Shown here piece by piece: positions 23,380 through 33,856 of a stretch of DNA of 64,000 bases. Position 1 is the first letter of the stretch, and each line of letters starts with the position of its first letter. The notes below the pieces were generated by a model. That model saw nothing but the letters and a program-made list of their open reading frames with translations. It was not told the DNA's origin and made no database searches. This DNA comes from Viola odorata (lineage: Eukaryota; Streptophyta; Magnoliopsida; Malpighiales; Violaceae). The stretch is from the NCBI GenBank assembly GCA_963691705.1, contig OY829542.1, positions 46,913,002 through 46,977,001 of the forward strand. Reading direction: 5' to 3'. A program made the position numbers and the translations under genes.

Positions 23380-24060
23380 AAAAAAAGTAAATGGTGACTT
23401 CCCGAATAGTGGGGTGAAAAGTAAATGGTGACTTTCTTGATAGTGGGGTGAAAAGTAAATGATGACATGTAAATCAGATAGGGCGAGGGTAGCACTCGCA
23501 GTCCATACCTTTGTGCAGAAAAGTAAATCAGGTAGGGCGAGGGTAGCACTCGCAGTCCATACCTTCGTGCAGAAAAGTAAATCAGGTAGGGCGAGGGTAG
23601 CACTCACAGTCCATACCTTTGTGCAGAAAAGTAGATGCATGCATGATATGTTGGGAAAAATTACTGAAGGGGACGAATCATCGAAACAAAAACTATCTTG
23701 AGAGATAAGCGTAACAGACAGGGTGTGGGGACGTGACCAATCACACCTTTTAAAAGACAAGTTGTGGGGACGTGACCACTTACAACACTTAAAAAAGACA
23801 TGATGTGAGGGACGTGACCTTTCACACCTTTGAAAAGACATGTTGGCAAGTGGGTGACCAAGTCACAACACGATATGACTGAAAAGTGAACGACCAAGTT
23901 GTCACAACAACACGGGTGACCAAGTCACCATGACACAACTGAAAAGTGAACGACCAAGTCGTCATAGCAACACGAGTGACCAAGTCACCACGATACAACA
24001 AATGAGAAACGGGTGACCAAGTCACCGCGACACAACTGAAAAGTGAAATGGGTGATTGGA
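23380..24060. repeat. tandem-repeat blocks of the Ogre-like element (left part)
   Basis: Three repeat families follow each other. The first is a roughly 39-bp unit with GATAGTGGGGTGAAAAGTAA at 23380-23460. The second is a 54-bp unit at 23469-23632 (starts at 23469, 23523 and 23577). The third is a roughly 52-bp unit with GGGACGTGACC near 23720-23840, passing into GTGACCAAGTCAC-type units to 24060. Confidence 0.85.
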
Positions 24061-24284
24061 GAATTTTGACCTGGGTAGATTGCAGAAATATAACTTGAGA
24101 TCCGAGCGGGGACACCGCAATTGTCAGACCTCTATGCAGGAAATGAAACTTGACATCTGAACGGGGACACCGCAATTCTCAGACGTCGATGCAGAAAAGG
24201 TAAACTTCAGCTCCGTCGAGGGTCGTACTCGTAGGTCGTCGCTGATTGATGCGGAAAATTAAACTCAGCTACGTCGAGGGTCGT
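24061..24284. repeat. first 58-bp repeat units, interrupted by the Tat insertion
   Basis: Contains degenerate repeats (GGGGACACCGCAATT twice) and then a 58-bp unit of the array that continues at 40358. The Tat element's duplication GTCGT occupies 24280-24284. Confidence 0.8.
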
Positions 24285-24658
24285 TGATAAGATTCTATGT
24301 TGATCTTGTTAGATTCGGAGTCGTGCCTGATCGGAACGGTGGCTGTCGGCGTCGAATTTACCTGCAAAGCGCCGGAGGGGGGGCTCCGGCGTAGACACTC
24401 CGATGCTTAAGTCAGTTCGGGGTTCAAAAATAACAGAGGTTCGTCTGAGTGATCTTGATCTTACCTTCAGATTGGAAAAGTAGGGGTATTTATAGGCCTG
24501 TTCGGCGATACCTGGCGATAACAATCTAGGCGATGTTTGATGGTGACGTCACAAGCGATACCAACAGATGACGTCATGAGCGATATCATACGGGCTGCCG
24601 GGAGTGACACGCTCATGAGCCCCTATGATGGGATGGTGCTGTGCGTGTAGAGTCACGT

Positions 24659-24691
<33 letters not shown>

Positions 24692-24826
24692 GCTGATGTC
24701 GACCATCCTAGGTATTCTTCTTTGATTCTCGGGCGATATGAAGATATCTTACGGGTCTTATGGGAAATCGTCCTGGCAGGAGCCGCAAGTGTGGTAGTAC
24801 CGTTAGGGCTGTCTTGATTGTTATCA
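24285..24826 (-). repeat. 3' LTR of the Tat element
   Basis: 542 bp, TGATAA at one end and TTATCA at the other. Contains a 29-base C homopolymer at 24663-24691 (G on the element's sense strand). Nearly identical to the 5' LTR. Confidence 0.95.
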
Positions 24827-25745
24827 TAAGCCCAACTGAAAACGAGCCCGAGTGTTTACCAAGGGCTGTCCATGTCTGAAAGCTTAGATGAAAACTTGTT
24901 CCTTCGCGGGGCGGTATGTCTGCAGGATCTCCGAGTTTCTCTGCCTGCTCGATGTTAACCGTGTTAAGTGATGAGCTGGAACTCAGTTCTGAAGCTTTCT
25001 AGATATCAAGCGGATTCCGTCCTTCATCCTTATCTAGAGTCCTGTTCTTCTGAGGCGTTAAGAGGTACACGAGGGACGCTGCTATTACGCTGGTGATTAT
25101 GAGGGAATTGTTTTCGCCCAACGATGTTAGTCCGTTTGGCTTCTTGACGGGGCTTACGGAGTCTCAACTCTATTCATGCCATAGAAGGACTGTTGACGGG
25201 TCACTTGTGATACCGCCAAAGACTGCAACCAGGTCATGTCGTGGATTTGCATTCATTCCGAGTCCATCATCCTTTCAAGTGTACTGAAAACACACAGAGG
25301 AGATAGGCGTTTATAGAGAAGTTAGTAAACTTTTATACTTACAGGGGTTTGAGGTCACGCGGGCCCGTTTTCCTCTTTCGCTTTAAGGAAACAACGATAT
25401 CATCGCGGCTTTACGCCATCAGCTGCCTACGATTAGCGCGGCTTTATACCACTAGATGCCTGCGATGTCGACGAGGTTTTACGCATCTAGGGCCACCTGC
25501 GACATCAACGCGGCCTTATACTGTGGATACCGGTAACCATATGGCTTTTACGTAATGGCTACCCGTGATATCGCGCCTTTTAGCGTTTTTCCATATTCAT
25601 CTTGTATCCTTTCACACATTCATGTCACGGATGGCATACGAGCATCAACCTTTGACCCCGCTTTAGGATTATCAGTCCTTAGGGGTGACGAAACGGCTCG
25701 CCTTTTGAGGACCTCTTTGTTCTTCCTAAGGCCTCTCTTTGGGCC

Positions 25746-25752
25746 TATAAAT
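25746..25752 (+). promoter_or_regulatory. TATA box of antisense gene 1
   Basis: TATAAAT 52 bases before the ATG at 25798, followed by a pyrimidine-rich leader. The position is right for a plant core promoter. Inferred. Confidence 0.55.
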
Positions 25753-25797
25753 TGAGGATTTTCTCCACCCACGGTCTCCTCATCTCTGGCAATTCAC

Positions 25798-26178
25798 ATG
25801 ATGGATCATTTGACTAAGAATTTCCTCCTTTCCAAAGGCCATTCTCTCAAGAACCTCAATGATGGGGATGTTAGGTTCCTGGAGAATATGTTGGTCAAGA
25901 CTTCTGAGGACATCCTGGAGCTGCAAGGAATGTTGACCCCTCTTCATTCTAGGCTGGGGGCCACATCTCTGGAGGATTTCAGCCCTCTGGAAAGCGTGTC
26001 AAAGCTTGCTACCTCCATCGCTCGGATTCAAGTGGTGATTGCCATGTTGCAGCAGCGCAAGGATATGCTGGGGTGCTGCCTGAAGGGAATGAGAGCCACC
26101 TCCCATGATCTGATTCTGGTCATGGATTCTCTGCAGGATCTTCCCGAAGTGCCTGAGGATGCTGGCTCTAATGCCTGA
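25798..26178 (+). CDS. Tat antisense gene 1, small helical protein of unknown function
   Basis: An intact 126-aa frame (two adjacent ATGs at 25798 and 25801; stop TGA 26176-26178). The sequence looks fully alpha-helical with heptad-like leucines (about residues 20-110) and no Cys/His metal sites or membrane segment; the C-terminus is acidic (VPEDAG). I do not recognise the family. It lies antisense to gag-pol between the 3' LTR and antisense gene 2, has a TATA box upstream, and is followed by an AATAAATAAA polyadenylation-type signal near 26252. The upstream box and downstream signal argue for a real unit; a random ORF remains possible. Confidence 0.5.
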   Translation: MMDHLTKNFLLSKGHSLKNLNDGDVRFLENMLVKTSEDILELQGMLTPLHSRLGATSLEDFSPLESVSKLATSIARIQVVIAMLQQRKDMLGCCLKGMRATSHDLILVMDSLQDLPEVPEDAGSNA

Positions 26179-26568
26179 TAGCGATGGCTCCCTCTAGGCC
26201 TTTTCTCTTTCCCCCCTGGCATGTAAATGTACTTTCCGGCCCCTAGGCCATAATAAATAAACTGTTTTTAGTACGCCATTTTACAACTGTTCTTCTTCTT
26301 TAATGCGCCCTTTGTCTTTCTTGGAGATATTCTTAGCCCAACTGAAAACGGTTCAGCCACTGGGCGGTTTTCTGATTGGTTGTTCAACATTAAATCTACG
26401 CCGCGGTTGTCCTGGCAACTGATTGGGCGATTTTGCGGTTTTCCTCGATCAGGGGAAAATCTCAACAGGCGTGACTGTAAATCCATATCTGCACTTCAGG
26501 CTGTACACGTGTCTTCTTTCAAGAGTCGGGTTAGAAGATCGAAGATCCTTTCTTCCCAAATTTCTGGC

Positions 26569-26576
26569 TATTTAAG
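26569..26576 (+). promoter_or_regulatory. TATA-like box of antisense gene 2
   Basis: TATTTAAG about 70 bases upstream of the ATG at 26645, followed by a T/C-rich leader. Inferred by position. Confidence 0.45.
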
Positions 26577-26644
26577 GGATCTTCTCCCCTTCGTTATTCT
26601 TCGTCCCCTTGTTGCTTTTTCCTCTATTAATATTCTGTGATCTC

Positions 26645-27076
26645 ATGGCTGATTCTCCTTTTTTAGATACGTTCGCCCGAGATTCTCCACCAACTCCTCC
26701 GACTTCTCCTGATTCGGATAATCCTCCTCCGTCGCCTCCTTGGAGGCCACTTGTTCGCCAACGATGCCGTAAGAGGCGGAGGAAAGATGCTGCGAAGGCA
26801 TCTAAGTCATTCTTTGATTCTCTTGCTTCTTTCTCTTCGAAGGGGAGAGAAACATCTTTCCCTCCTGACGAGTCACCGCCAATGGCTCCTTCCACCTGTT
26901 CAGCTGTCAAAGCGGTGTCGCCGTCTGTCAAGGAGGAATCGGATCGATCCTCCATTCGCTCGGGAGAGAAGGTTGAGGAACCCTTCCCTTTCGCTGGCGA
27001 AGATCCATCGCCTTTGGGTGAGGACGATGATGACGTGGTCTACTGCTATGGCATCTCCTGGTTTGATGGCGAATAG
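26645..27076 (+). CDS. Tat antisense gene 2, proline/serine-rich acidic-tail protein
   Basis: An intact 143-aa frame starting MADSPFLDTF. Residues about 14-36 are Pro-rich. A strongly basic cluster (RQRCRKRRRK, about residues 39-48) resembles a nuclear localisation signal. The middle is Ser-rich, and the end is acidic then aromatic (EDDDDVVYCYGISWFDGE). The protein is predicted to be mostly disordered. No known domain is recognised. AATAAAA lies about 45 bp after the stop. The NLS-like patch suggests a nuclear role, which is inference only. Confidence 0.5.
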   Translation: MADSPFLDTFARDSPPTPPTSPDSDNPPPSPPWRPLVRQRCRKRRRKDAAKASKSFFDSLASFSSKGRETSFPPDESPPMAPSTCSAVKAVSPSVKEESDRSSIRSGEKVEEPFPFAGEDPSPLGEDDDDVVYCYGISWFDGE

Positions 27077-27334
27077 TTGGGCATACCATGCCTCTTTGTA
27101 GATGCCGTATGGCTTTCTTAAATAATAAAATGACGTTTTTATTTCTTCTGCCGCTTTCCTTTCTTTATGTTTCCAGGATTATCGCGGGAGTAGGCCTTTC
27201 GCTTGATGCAACCGCCTTTCGGTTTTCAGTCAGTAACTATCTTCTCCCAAAAGACATTGATGACTGTCCACGCGTCCTTTCCCTTCTGCACGTGTTTTGT
27301 TTTCACAGGCTGTTCCTTTTTTAGGTTTAACCTT

Positions 27335-27340
27335 TATAAG
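27335..27340 (+). promoter_or_regulatory. TATA box of antisense gene 3
   Basis: TATAAG within TTTATAAGG, about 195 bases before the ATG at 27530. The leader contains a possible 5' UTR intron (GTATTTTG... to ...CCATAG before 27511). Inferred. Confidence 0.45.
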
Positions 27341-27529
27341 GAGTTTATTCTTCTCTTTTAGTACTTTCTGCTAATATTTCGAAATTCTTCGTATTTCCTT
27401 TCTTCTGTGCTTCTTTATTCTCGAGAGATTTTACTGCAATTGCTCCACCGGTGCCGACGACCGATTCACTGGTTCTCTGCTCCAGGTATTTTGTTTCTCT
27501 ATTGCCATAGCTTTACTTTCCCTTCCATT

Positions 27530-29771
27530 ATGTCTTGCGCTAGGCCTTCTGCAATTATCGAAAATCCTATAGATCCCGAAGTCAGGAGAGCTCGTAGTGT
27601 TTTTGATTGTAATGAGGTTTTGAGGGCTGAGTTGGAGGAGAACGGGATCACTTTTCCCACAGGATATCGCCCCTTTGTCCCATTGAAGGATATTCGGCTT
27701 ACTGATGCCATGTGGGGAACGTTCCGGTTGGTTTATTTCAAGATGTTTATCTACGGGTTTCGTCTTCCGCTTCATACTTCTCTGTTGAAACTACTAGACC
27801 ACTACGATCTCAATCCTGTTCAAATAACTCCGCCTTCCTGGTGTGGACTTTACGCCTTTCTTCGCTCGTGTGAGATGAAGCATATTTTCGCTCCATCGCT
27901 CGATCTGTTCCGCACCTTTTTCGCCTTGAGGTGTCATAACTGCGTAGTGGATATTACCCCAAGATGGAATGATGCTCTTGTTCGGTTTTTTTGGCAGAAT
28001 TTTCAAGGTTTCGAAGAGAACGTGGACAACTGGAAAAATGGCTTCTTCACCCTTCGCTTTCCCTCTCGGTTTTGGCGTGGTGGTTTCAACCGAAAGATTA
28101 CTAGTGCCGCTTGGCGAGAACCGGATGTGTTGTCTAGTATGGATGTATCCCACGTTAATGCCTTATTAGAAATAGAAGGGCCTTTCCGCATTCGGGAATT
28201 TGCTCGGTTCAGGCCTTTGTCAGAGTGTGTCGTAGGTGAGTCTTTTCTTTTATCGCCTTATCGCTTCGACTTTCTTGTCATACTAAAATATTTTATTGGC
28301 AGGTAACGTTGAGGGTCGATCTTCCAAGGAAAGGGACATTCCTCTAAACGTGGTGCCGCTTCAAACATTACCTCCTTCTCCTCCACCCGAAGGCTCTAGT
28401 CATCCGCCTATTCCGCAGCGAGGAAGGAGAAACAAAACCGTCACGACACGCAACACATCTGGCCGACCTTCTCGTTTCCTTGAGAATTGGCTACCAGCTC
28501 GTGGTAAGGGTGTGGCCCCAAGTGATCCTGTGATTGAAGAGGTTGACAGTGACAGCGGAAGCATGGATACTGGTTCCGAGCTGCGTTATGCTACCCTTTC
28601 CCAACGGATGAAACTTAGGTCCAGAAATAGTGCTCCTTCGGCGGAGTCAACCGAGGACGATAGCGAAGAGATGGCTGCCGAAACGGAGCGTCTCGTAAAG
28701 AGAGTTCGCAAAGAGAAATCTGCCCCACCAGTTCCTTCCGAGGAGAAAATCAATGGGGTTCCTTCCGAGGAGGTTAACGCCACGCACGTTACGGGTTCCT
28801 TGCCAGTGACGGAAGTTACCAAGGTGCCCTCTGCCATTCCTCCCAAGGTTAACGAGGCTCCGGCAGCGGTGGGATCTCCCTTGGTGTCTGGCGGTCCTGG
28901 CTCCCCTATTCGCTCCTTTATTCCATATGTGAGCTTACCAACTCCGAATCCCCTTGCTCCTTCCCCGCGGAAGCCTCAGCCCTTATTTCTTTATTAGATT
29001 TCGGGCATTGGTGATTCTGTAAAAAATTGCTCTCCTCCTTATATCGCCAATCTTTCCCCTCAAGGTCCCCAAGGCCCTATCGCTTATCAGCTGGACTTGT
29101 CTTCCCTTGGCACCGACGGTCTCCGTGCTTTAGGGATATCGGACCCGTCATCGCGAGAGGAACCAGTGGGCCTAATAGTGGGGCAAATGTTTACTTCTTC
29201 GAAGGACAAAGAAGAGTTCTTGCTGGGTTCTCCCGACGTACGCCATTCACGTCTTCTGACTGACATGCTGGCCTGCTTCCGCGAGTTAAACTACCTTTTC
29301 GAGGATCATCGTGACAAGGTTCGACCTTCTCTTGATTTAAAGGGGGAATTAGATGCTGCTTTAGGGAAGGTAACGGAGCTGTCGCAGCTTCAAGAGCGGA
29401 CCCAGGCGGAGTTGGACGACTGTCGCGCTGAGCTTGCTTGAGAAAGATCAAAAGGGAAAGCTAAGATAGACCTTCTGGAGGCGGAATTGGTGGTAGCTGA
29501 CAGAAAGAATATCTTCCTTCGCGAAGAGATAGCATCTCGTGATGCGGATTTGGCCAAAGTGCCTTCAAAGGTATCCTGGTGGAAGAACAAGACCATGGAT
29601 ATTTGTATTGATGAATTTATGAGTCTCTATCGCCAGGGAACTGTTGACTCGTCAGTGCTGACCGATTACGCTTCCAAGAGACTGAAGGATTTGGGCGAAG
29701 GTGAGAGAGATCTTCCTTCTTCTGGAGAGCAGCGGAAGAAGGGTGATCGCGATGCTAGCGAGGGCCCATGA
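27530..29771 (+). pseudogene. Tat antisense gene 3, PF04195-like 'putative gypsy type transposon' protein
   Basis: Three exons, 27530-28235, 28303-28928 and 28998-29771, join in frame through GT-AG introns of 67 and 69 bp to 702 codons. Residues about 66-120 (FKMFIYGFRLPLHTSLLKLL and on through LNPVQITPPSW, LYAFLRSCE) match the pattern of the plant 'putative gypsy type transposon' domain. Exon 2 is a disordered Pro/Ser/acidic region with basic KRVRKEK. Exon 3 is a long coiled coil. One in-frame TGA (29439-29441), one step from CGA, interrupts the coiled coil; the frame is otherwise open. It is antisense to gag-pol and is a paralogue of antisense gene 4. Function unknown; antisense ORFs of this type are known from Tat elements. 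Confidence 0.75.
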
Positions 29772-30212
29772 TTAATCGAGGTCGCTCCCTTTAGAAGATT
29801 TTCTGCTTATTTGCTTCTTTGTCTTGTAATAACGCCTTGCTGTGCGTCAATACTTGTGTTTGATTGCTATTTGATTTTTATGTCGCCTTTCCGCGTTGAC
29901 CCAACGCTATTCTTTTTAATCAACGCCATCTTGCGTTATCTCCTTTCATGTGATATCGCTCTTGTTTTTCCCCAGAGATAGTACCTTCTTTTCAGAGCAT
30001 TTAATGCTTGCTATCCTTTCCTTAGAAAAGTCGTGATTGTGCAGGCACACGTGTCTATTTCTTCCAGCGCCATGGGCTAGCGTGCTTGAGAACTTTGCCT
30101 AAATCGAGGCGTTGTAGCGCTTTTTGAGGATTGCACTCATTACTTGAGTCTGTTCCTTATGCCGCTTCTACGCAACGACTGCGGCATTCGTCGTTTCGTT
30201 TGATCATTAGGG
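29772..30212 (+). other. spacer between antisense genes 3 and 4
   Basis: Holds the probable 3' end of gene 3 and the promoter of gene 4. No ORF of interest. Confidence 0.5.
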
Positions 30213-30213
30213 T

Positions 30214-30220
30214 TATAAAA
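30214..30220 (+). promoter_or_regulatory. TATA box of antisense gene 4
   Basis: TATAAAA, about 170 bases before the ATG at 30389, followed by a T/C-rich leader with a possible 5' UTR intron donor (AAAG/GTATTTCC near 30334). Confidence 0.55.
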
Positions 30221-30388
30221 CCCAATATTTATTCTTTTCACTTTTCTTTTATCATCCCGCTTTCTCATATTTTCTTTTAGTCGTCTCATTTTCTCCCTAC
30301 TATTCAGGGCTCTTTGAAGTGCTTTTCTCTAAAGGTATTTCCTTTCTCTTCCATCATCTTCTTCATCTTTTAATTCTTTAATTCTTCC

Positions 30389-32749
30389 ATGGCTAAGACT
30401 CGCCGTACTGAGTCGAAATCTGCCGATTAGAAAAGGATGGATATTACGTCTAGTGTTATCACATCTGAGGCCGCTCTCCGTGAGCATTTGGCCACTCATA
30501 ATGCTGATATTCCTGATGATTATAAAACCACTGTTGTCCCTGAGTCACTACGTCTGAACAACGTTTTGACGGGCAATCGTAGGGTCATGTATGCACAAAT
30601 GTTCCGTTATGGCTTTCGGCTTCCCATTGACTCTTTTGTCAAAGAATTGCTTGTTGCCGGCGATTTGACTCCGGCCCAACTATCCCCAAATGCCTATTGT
30701 TGTGTTTATGCTTTCCTGGAACTTTGCAAATACAAAGGGATTACTTCCCCTTCCCTTCTACTACTTAAATCTCTTTTTAAGCTGATGAAATGCCGAGGGG
30801 TGATAACGATATCGCCCCGTTTTGACGATGGCTCTCTAAAGTCTTTTACTTGGAAACTCCTCCATATCGAGTCTTCCGTTGATGGCTGGAAAAAGGAGTT
30901 TTTTGTGATAGATCTTCCTGAAGATCTTGGTTCCTAGTGGCGATCTGGTTTTAATCAAAACGTGGATGACAATGTCTGGAGCCGACCAGGGACCCTTCCA
31001 AAACGTGAGCAAGACTGGTTAAACACATTGCTCAAACTGGAAATCAGCGTTCACATCCGCCAAGTGGCCTGTAGAATGGACATTCGATCTTGTGTTAAAC
31101 GTGAGTGTCGCGTTACTCCTTTCTTTGCTATCGCTGATACTAATGCTGACGCTATTTTGTGCTTTCGCAGCGACGGATCCCAATTATAGACCTGAGAGCG
31201 TAAGAAGACGCTTGAAAAGGGCTCAAGAGCGAGGAGAAAAGGAGAGAGCTACTTCCACGGAAGCGACTGACAATCCTACCGATCTTCCGGCTACTTCCGC
31301 TACTCTTGTTCAAGTTTCCTCTTCTTCGGTCGGTGTGAGGGATTCTGACATTCCTTCAGGTATTCCCCTTGTAACCGTCGCTGCTCCTCCTGCCCAACCT
31401 TCTTCTTCTTCCAAGGCTCCTAAGGCCATTTCCAAAGGAAAAAAGAAGAGAAAAACGAGAAATGTCGCCGCTCTTACACCTTCTCCAGATGCGGCAGGCT
31501 CTTCAGAAGCGCCTCTTCCCCATACTGATACAGTAAGGGTGCCTTTTAGCCCTGATATGCTATATTTCGATATCTGTCATTTTTTGATTTTTCTTATCTA
31601 TGTTTCATGTTGCGTTCTTGGCAGGACGCTACCGTTGTTGCTACCTCCGTTCCTCCCTCAGGCGATATGGATTTGGGTTATGCGTTGACTGGCTCAAAGA
31701 AGAGACAGCGGCCGGAAGAGGAGGGTAGAAATCCATCTTCCTCTACCATTGGGATGGGGAGCAGACCTGCGGACGGGTTTGATTCTACGGTTGTTCCCCA
31801 GGGAGGAAATCAGCCAGAATTTTTGGAGAACTTGGGCACAGGCGATACCTTCGGGGTTTCGCCCAATTCTTTCGGCTGTCCCGTTCACGCATATTCCTCC
31901 AATCCAGGGTATCAAGAGGTCTTGCAGGATCTTTCAGGCTATCAGCCTCATGGCACTTATCTTGCTTCAGGGGGTTCGTCCACCCAGGTTCACCCTCCTT
32001 CTCCTTTGGCATTTGCTCCTTCGAGCATTCCTCTGCGGGATCGTTATGGCGAAGGAGGTACCACTTTCAACTTTGTGGCGGACCTTAGACCGATAGATGG
32101 GGCTAACTCTGTAACCCACCAGGTTGGACTGTATGATTTCCGTAATACCGGCTTGGCGGCATTGGGGGGTGATGGCTCAGATGAAGTTTCAGCTTTACTG
32201 GCTTCCCAGCTTTTGGTGTCTGCGGCAGAACGTGACGCTTTTCTTTCTAAAGGCGAGTTTGATAGGGAGAACTCCTTGCGCACCAACCTTTTCACTAATT
32301 TGATGAAATTCCATTACTGGGCAGAGGAGGCGTGACGTCAGGCCGCCTCTCTTTCCTCTGCTTTGGCAGACTTAGAGCGAGAGCGGAATGAGAAGAGAAA
32401 ATTGCTGGAGGAGCGCACGAACTTATTACTGGCTCATCAGAAGCAGAAAGAAGATCAGTCTGCCGCCTTGGCAGCGGAGAGGTCCAAAGTTACTGCCTTG
32501 GAGAATGAGAAGTCATCCCTGGCCAAGGAGAAAGCTGCCCTGGAGGAAGAGTCGGTTGATAAGAGCCTATGGCATGTCGAACAGACTGCCTCTATTTTGG
32601 TCGCTTGCTTTGAGGAAGCCCATGGGGTCGACGCCTACAAACTCGATGAGGTTACTGCCGCTTTCAAACGAAAATCTGGCCACCTTAATGAGGAGGGCTT
32701 TCGCCAAGCTAAGGCGGCAGGCTGGAAACGGAGGCACCCCGAAGGTTGA
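30389..32749 (+). pseudogene. Tat antisense gene 4, paralogue of gene 3 (PF04195-like)
   Basis: Three exons, 30389-31100, 31171-31532 and 31625-32749, join in frame through GT-AG introns of 70 and 92 bp to 733 codons. The N-terminal domain aligns with gene 3 at the same position (FRYGFRLPIDSFVKELL, LTPAQLSPNAY, VYAFLELCKYK). Exon 2 is Ser/Pro-rich with a basic KGKKKRKTRN cluster. Exon 3 ends in a coiled coil (LERERNEKRKLLEERTNLLL). Three in-frame stops are present: TAG 30428-30430, TAG 30935-30937 and TGA 32333-32335, all explainable by single transitions. Intron positions match gene 3, so this is a duplicated gene that decayed further. Confidence 0.75.
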
Positions 32750-33856
32750 CATGCTTCCAGGCTTTATAGCTTTTTCCTTAGTGATCAAGCGTCACTGAAT
32801 TTTTGTTTATTATTTTGACCACCGAAGTCTGTACTTTGTAGCCCCCTTTAAACATTTCGATATATTCAAGTCACTTTTATTGCTGACTTTCCTTTATTTA
32901 ACTGCCTCCTCGCAAACCCCTTTGGCGTTATCTTCGCCATGTTTTCTCAATGCGCTTACTTATCCAAACAGATCCTTAGTGCTCCCACCAAATTACAGAA
33001 TTTGGTATTGGGTTAGCTTTCCTGGTAAGACTAGTGATAGATCAGCTTACTAGATCCTCGCTCCTTCCGCTGCCCGAAAAGTATTCTGCGCATTCTCAAC
33101 TGTAAATCATCAGTAACAAAAACACGTTACGAGGGATAGTAATTACCCGTAGGAGCCTTTTCGCTGCCATCATAGGGCGTTACCCTGGAACCCGCGGGAA
33201 TCGTTTTCGCTATCAGCTCTACACTTCACCAGGGATTACTCATCTGGCTACTAGCCGGGATTTCACGATTCTCCGCGTTTCCCTAATTTCACGATCGGCC
33301 CTTAAAGTGCCTCGTCTTAGTGAGCTGTCGGATCGGGACGACTATCACAAGGCTAGGGAATTTTCACTTTTGGCATTGCCCTCGCGGCTAGAACCGTGTC
33401 CTTACTTAATGGCTTAGCCAAAGTAGCCCAGTCGTTAAGATAGGATTCTTGTTTCTAGAACGGAGTTTCTATTTCTTTGGGGCGTGCCTTATCTTGTTGG
33501 GTCGTCTCTACGAGAACGGTCAGTACAAGAAAAGGAATTTTCACTCCCAAAGATACCGGGTGGTGCCCTCACTTAATGAGCCATCTGATCAAGATCGGTC
33601 ATCACAAGGATAGGACTTTTCACCCCCGGGGGCATCCAGGATCTTTCAATCCGACGCTAATTCAAGGTATGGTGGGTAGTGCCCTCACTTAATGGGCCAT
33701 CTGATCAAGACCGGCCATCACAAGGATAGGACTTTTCACTTCCCCAAAATACCCCCTTTTTTATCTGCACAAAGACAACCACAAACTTCCACGAAAGCTC
33801 TCTCATCGAGCGTTAGTCATGGTTAGGGTTGACATAAATCAAAGGTGCAGATAAAA
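32750..33856. other. non-coding spacer between antisense gene 4 and the end of pol
   Basis: No coding frame. Holds a roughly 63-bp direct repeat, 33562-33625 and 33678-33741 (offset 116 bp, shared CTCACTTAATG and AAGGATAGGACTTTTCAC), with a more diverged third relative near 33390. Confidence 0.7.
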
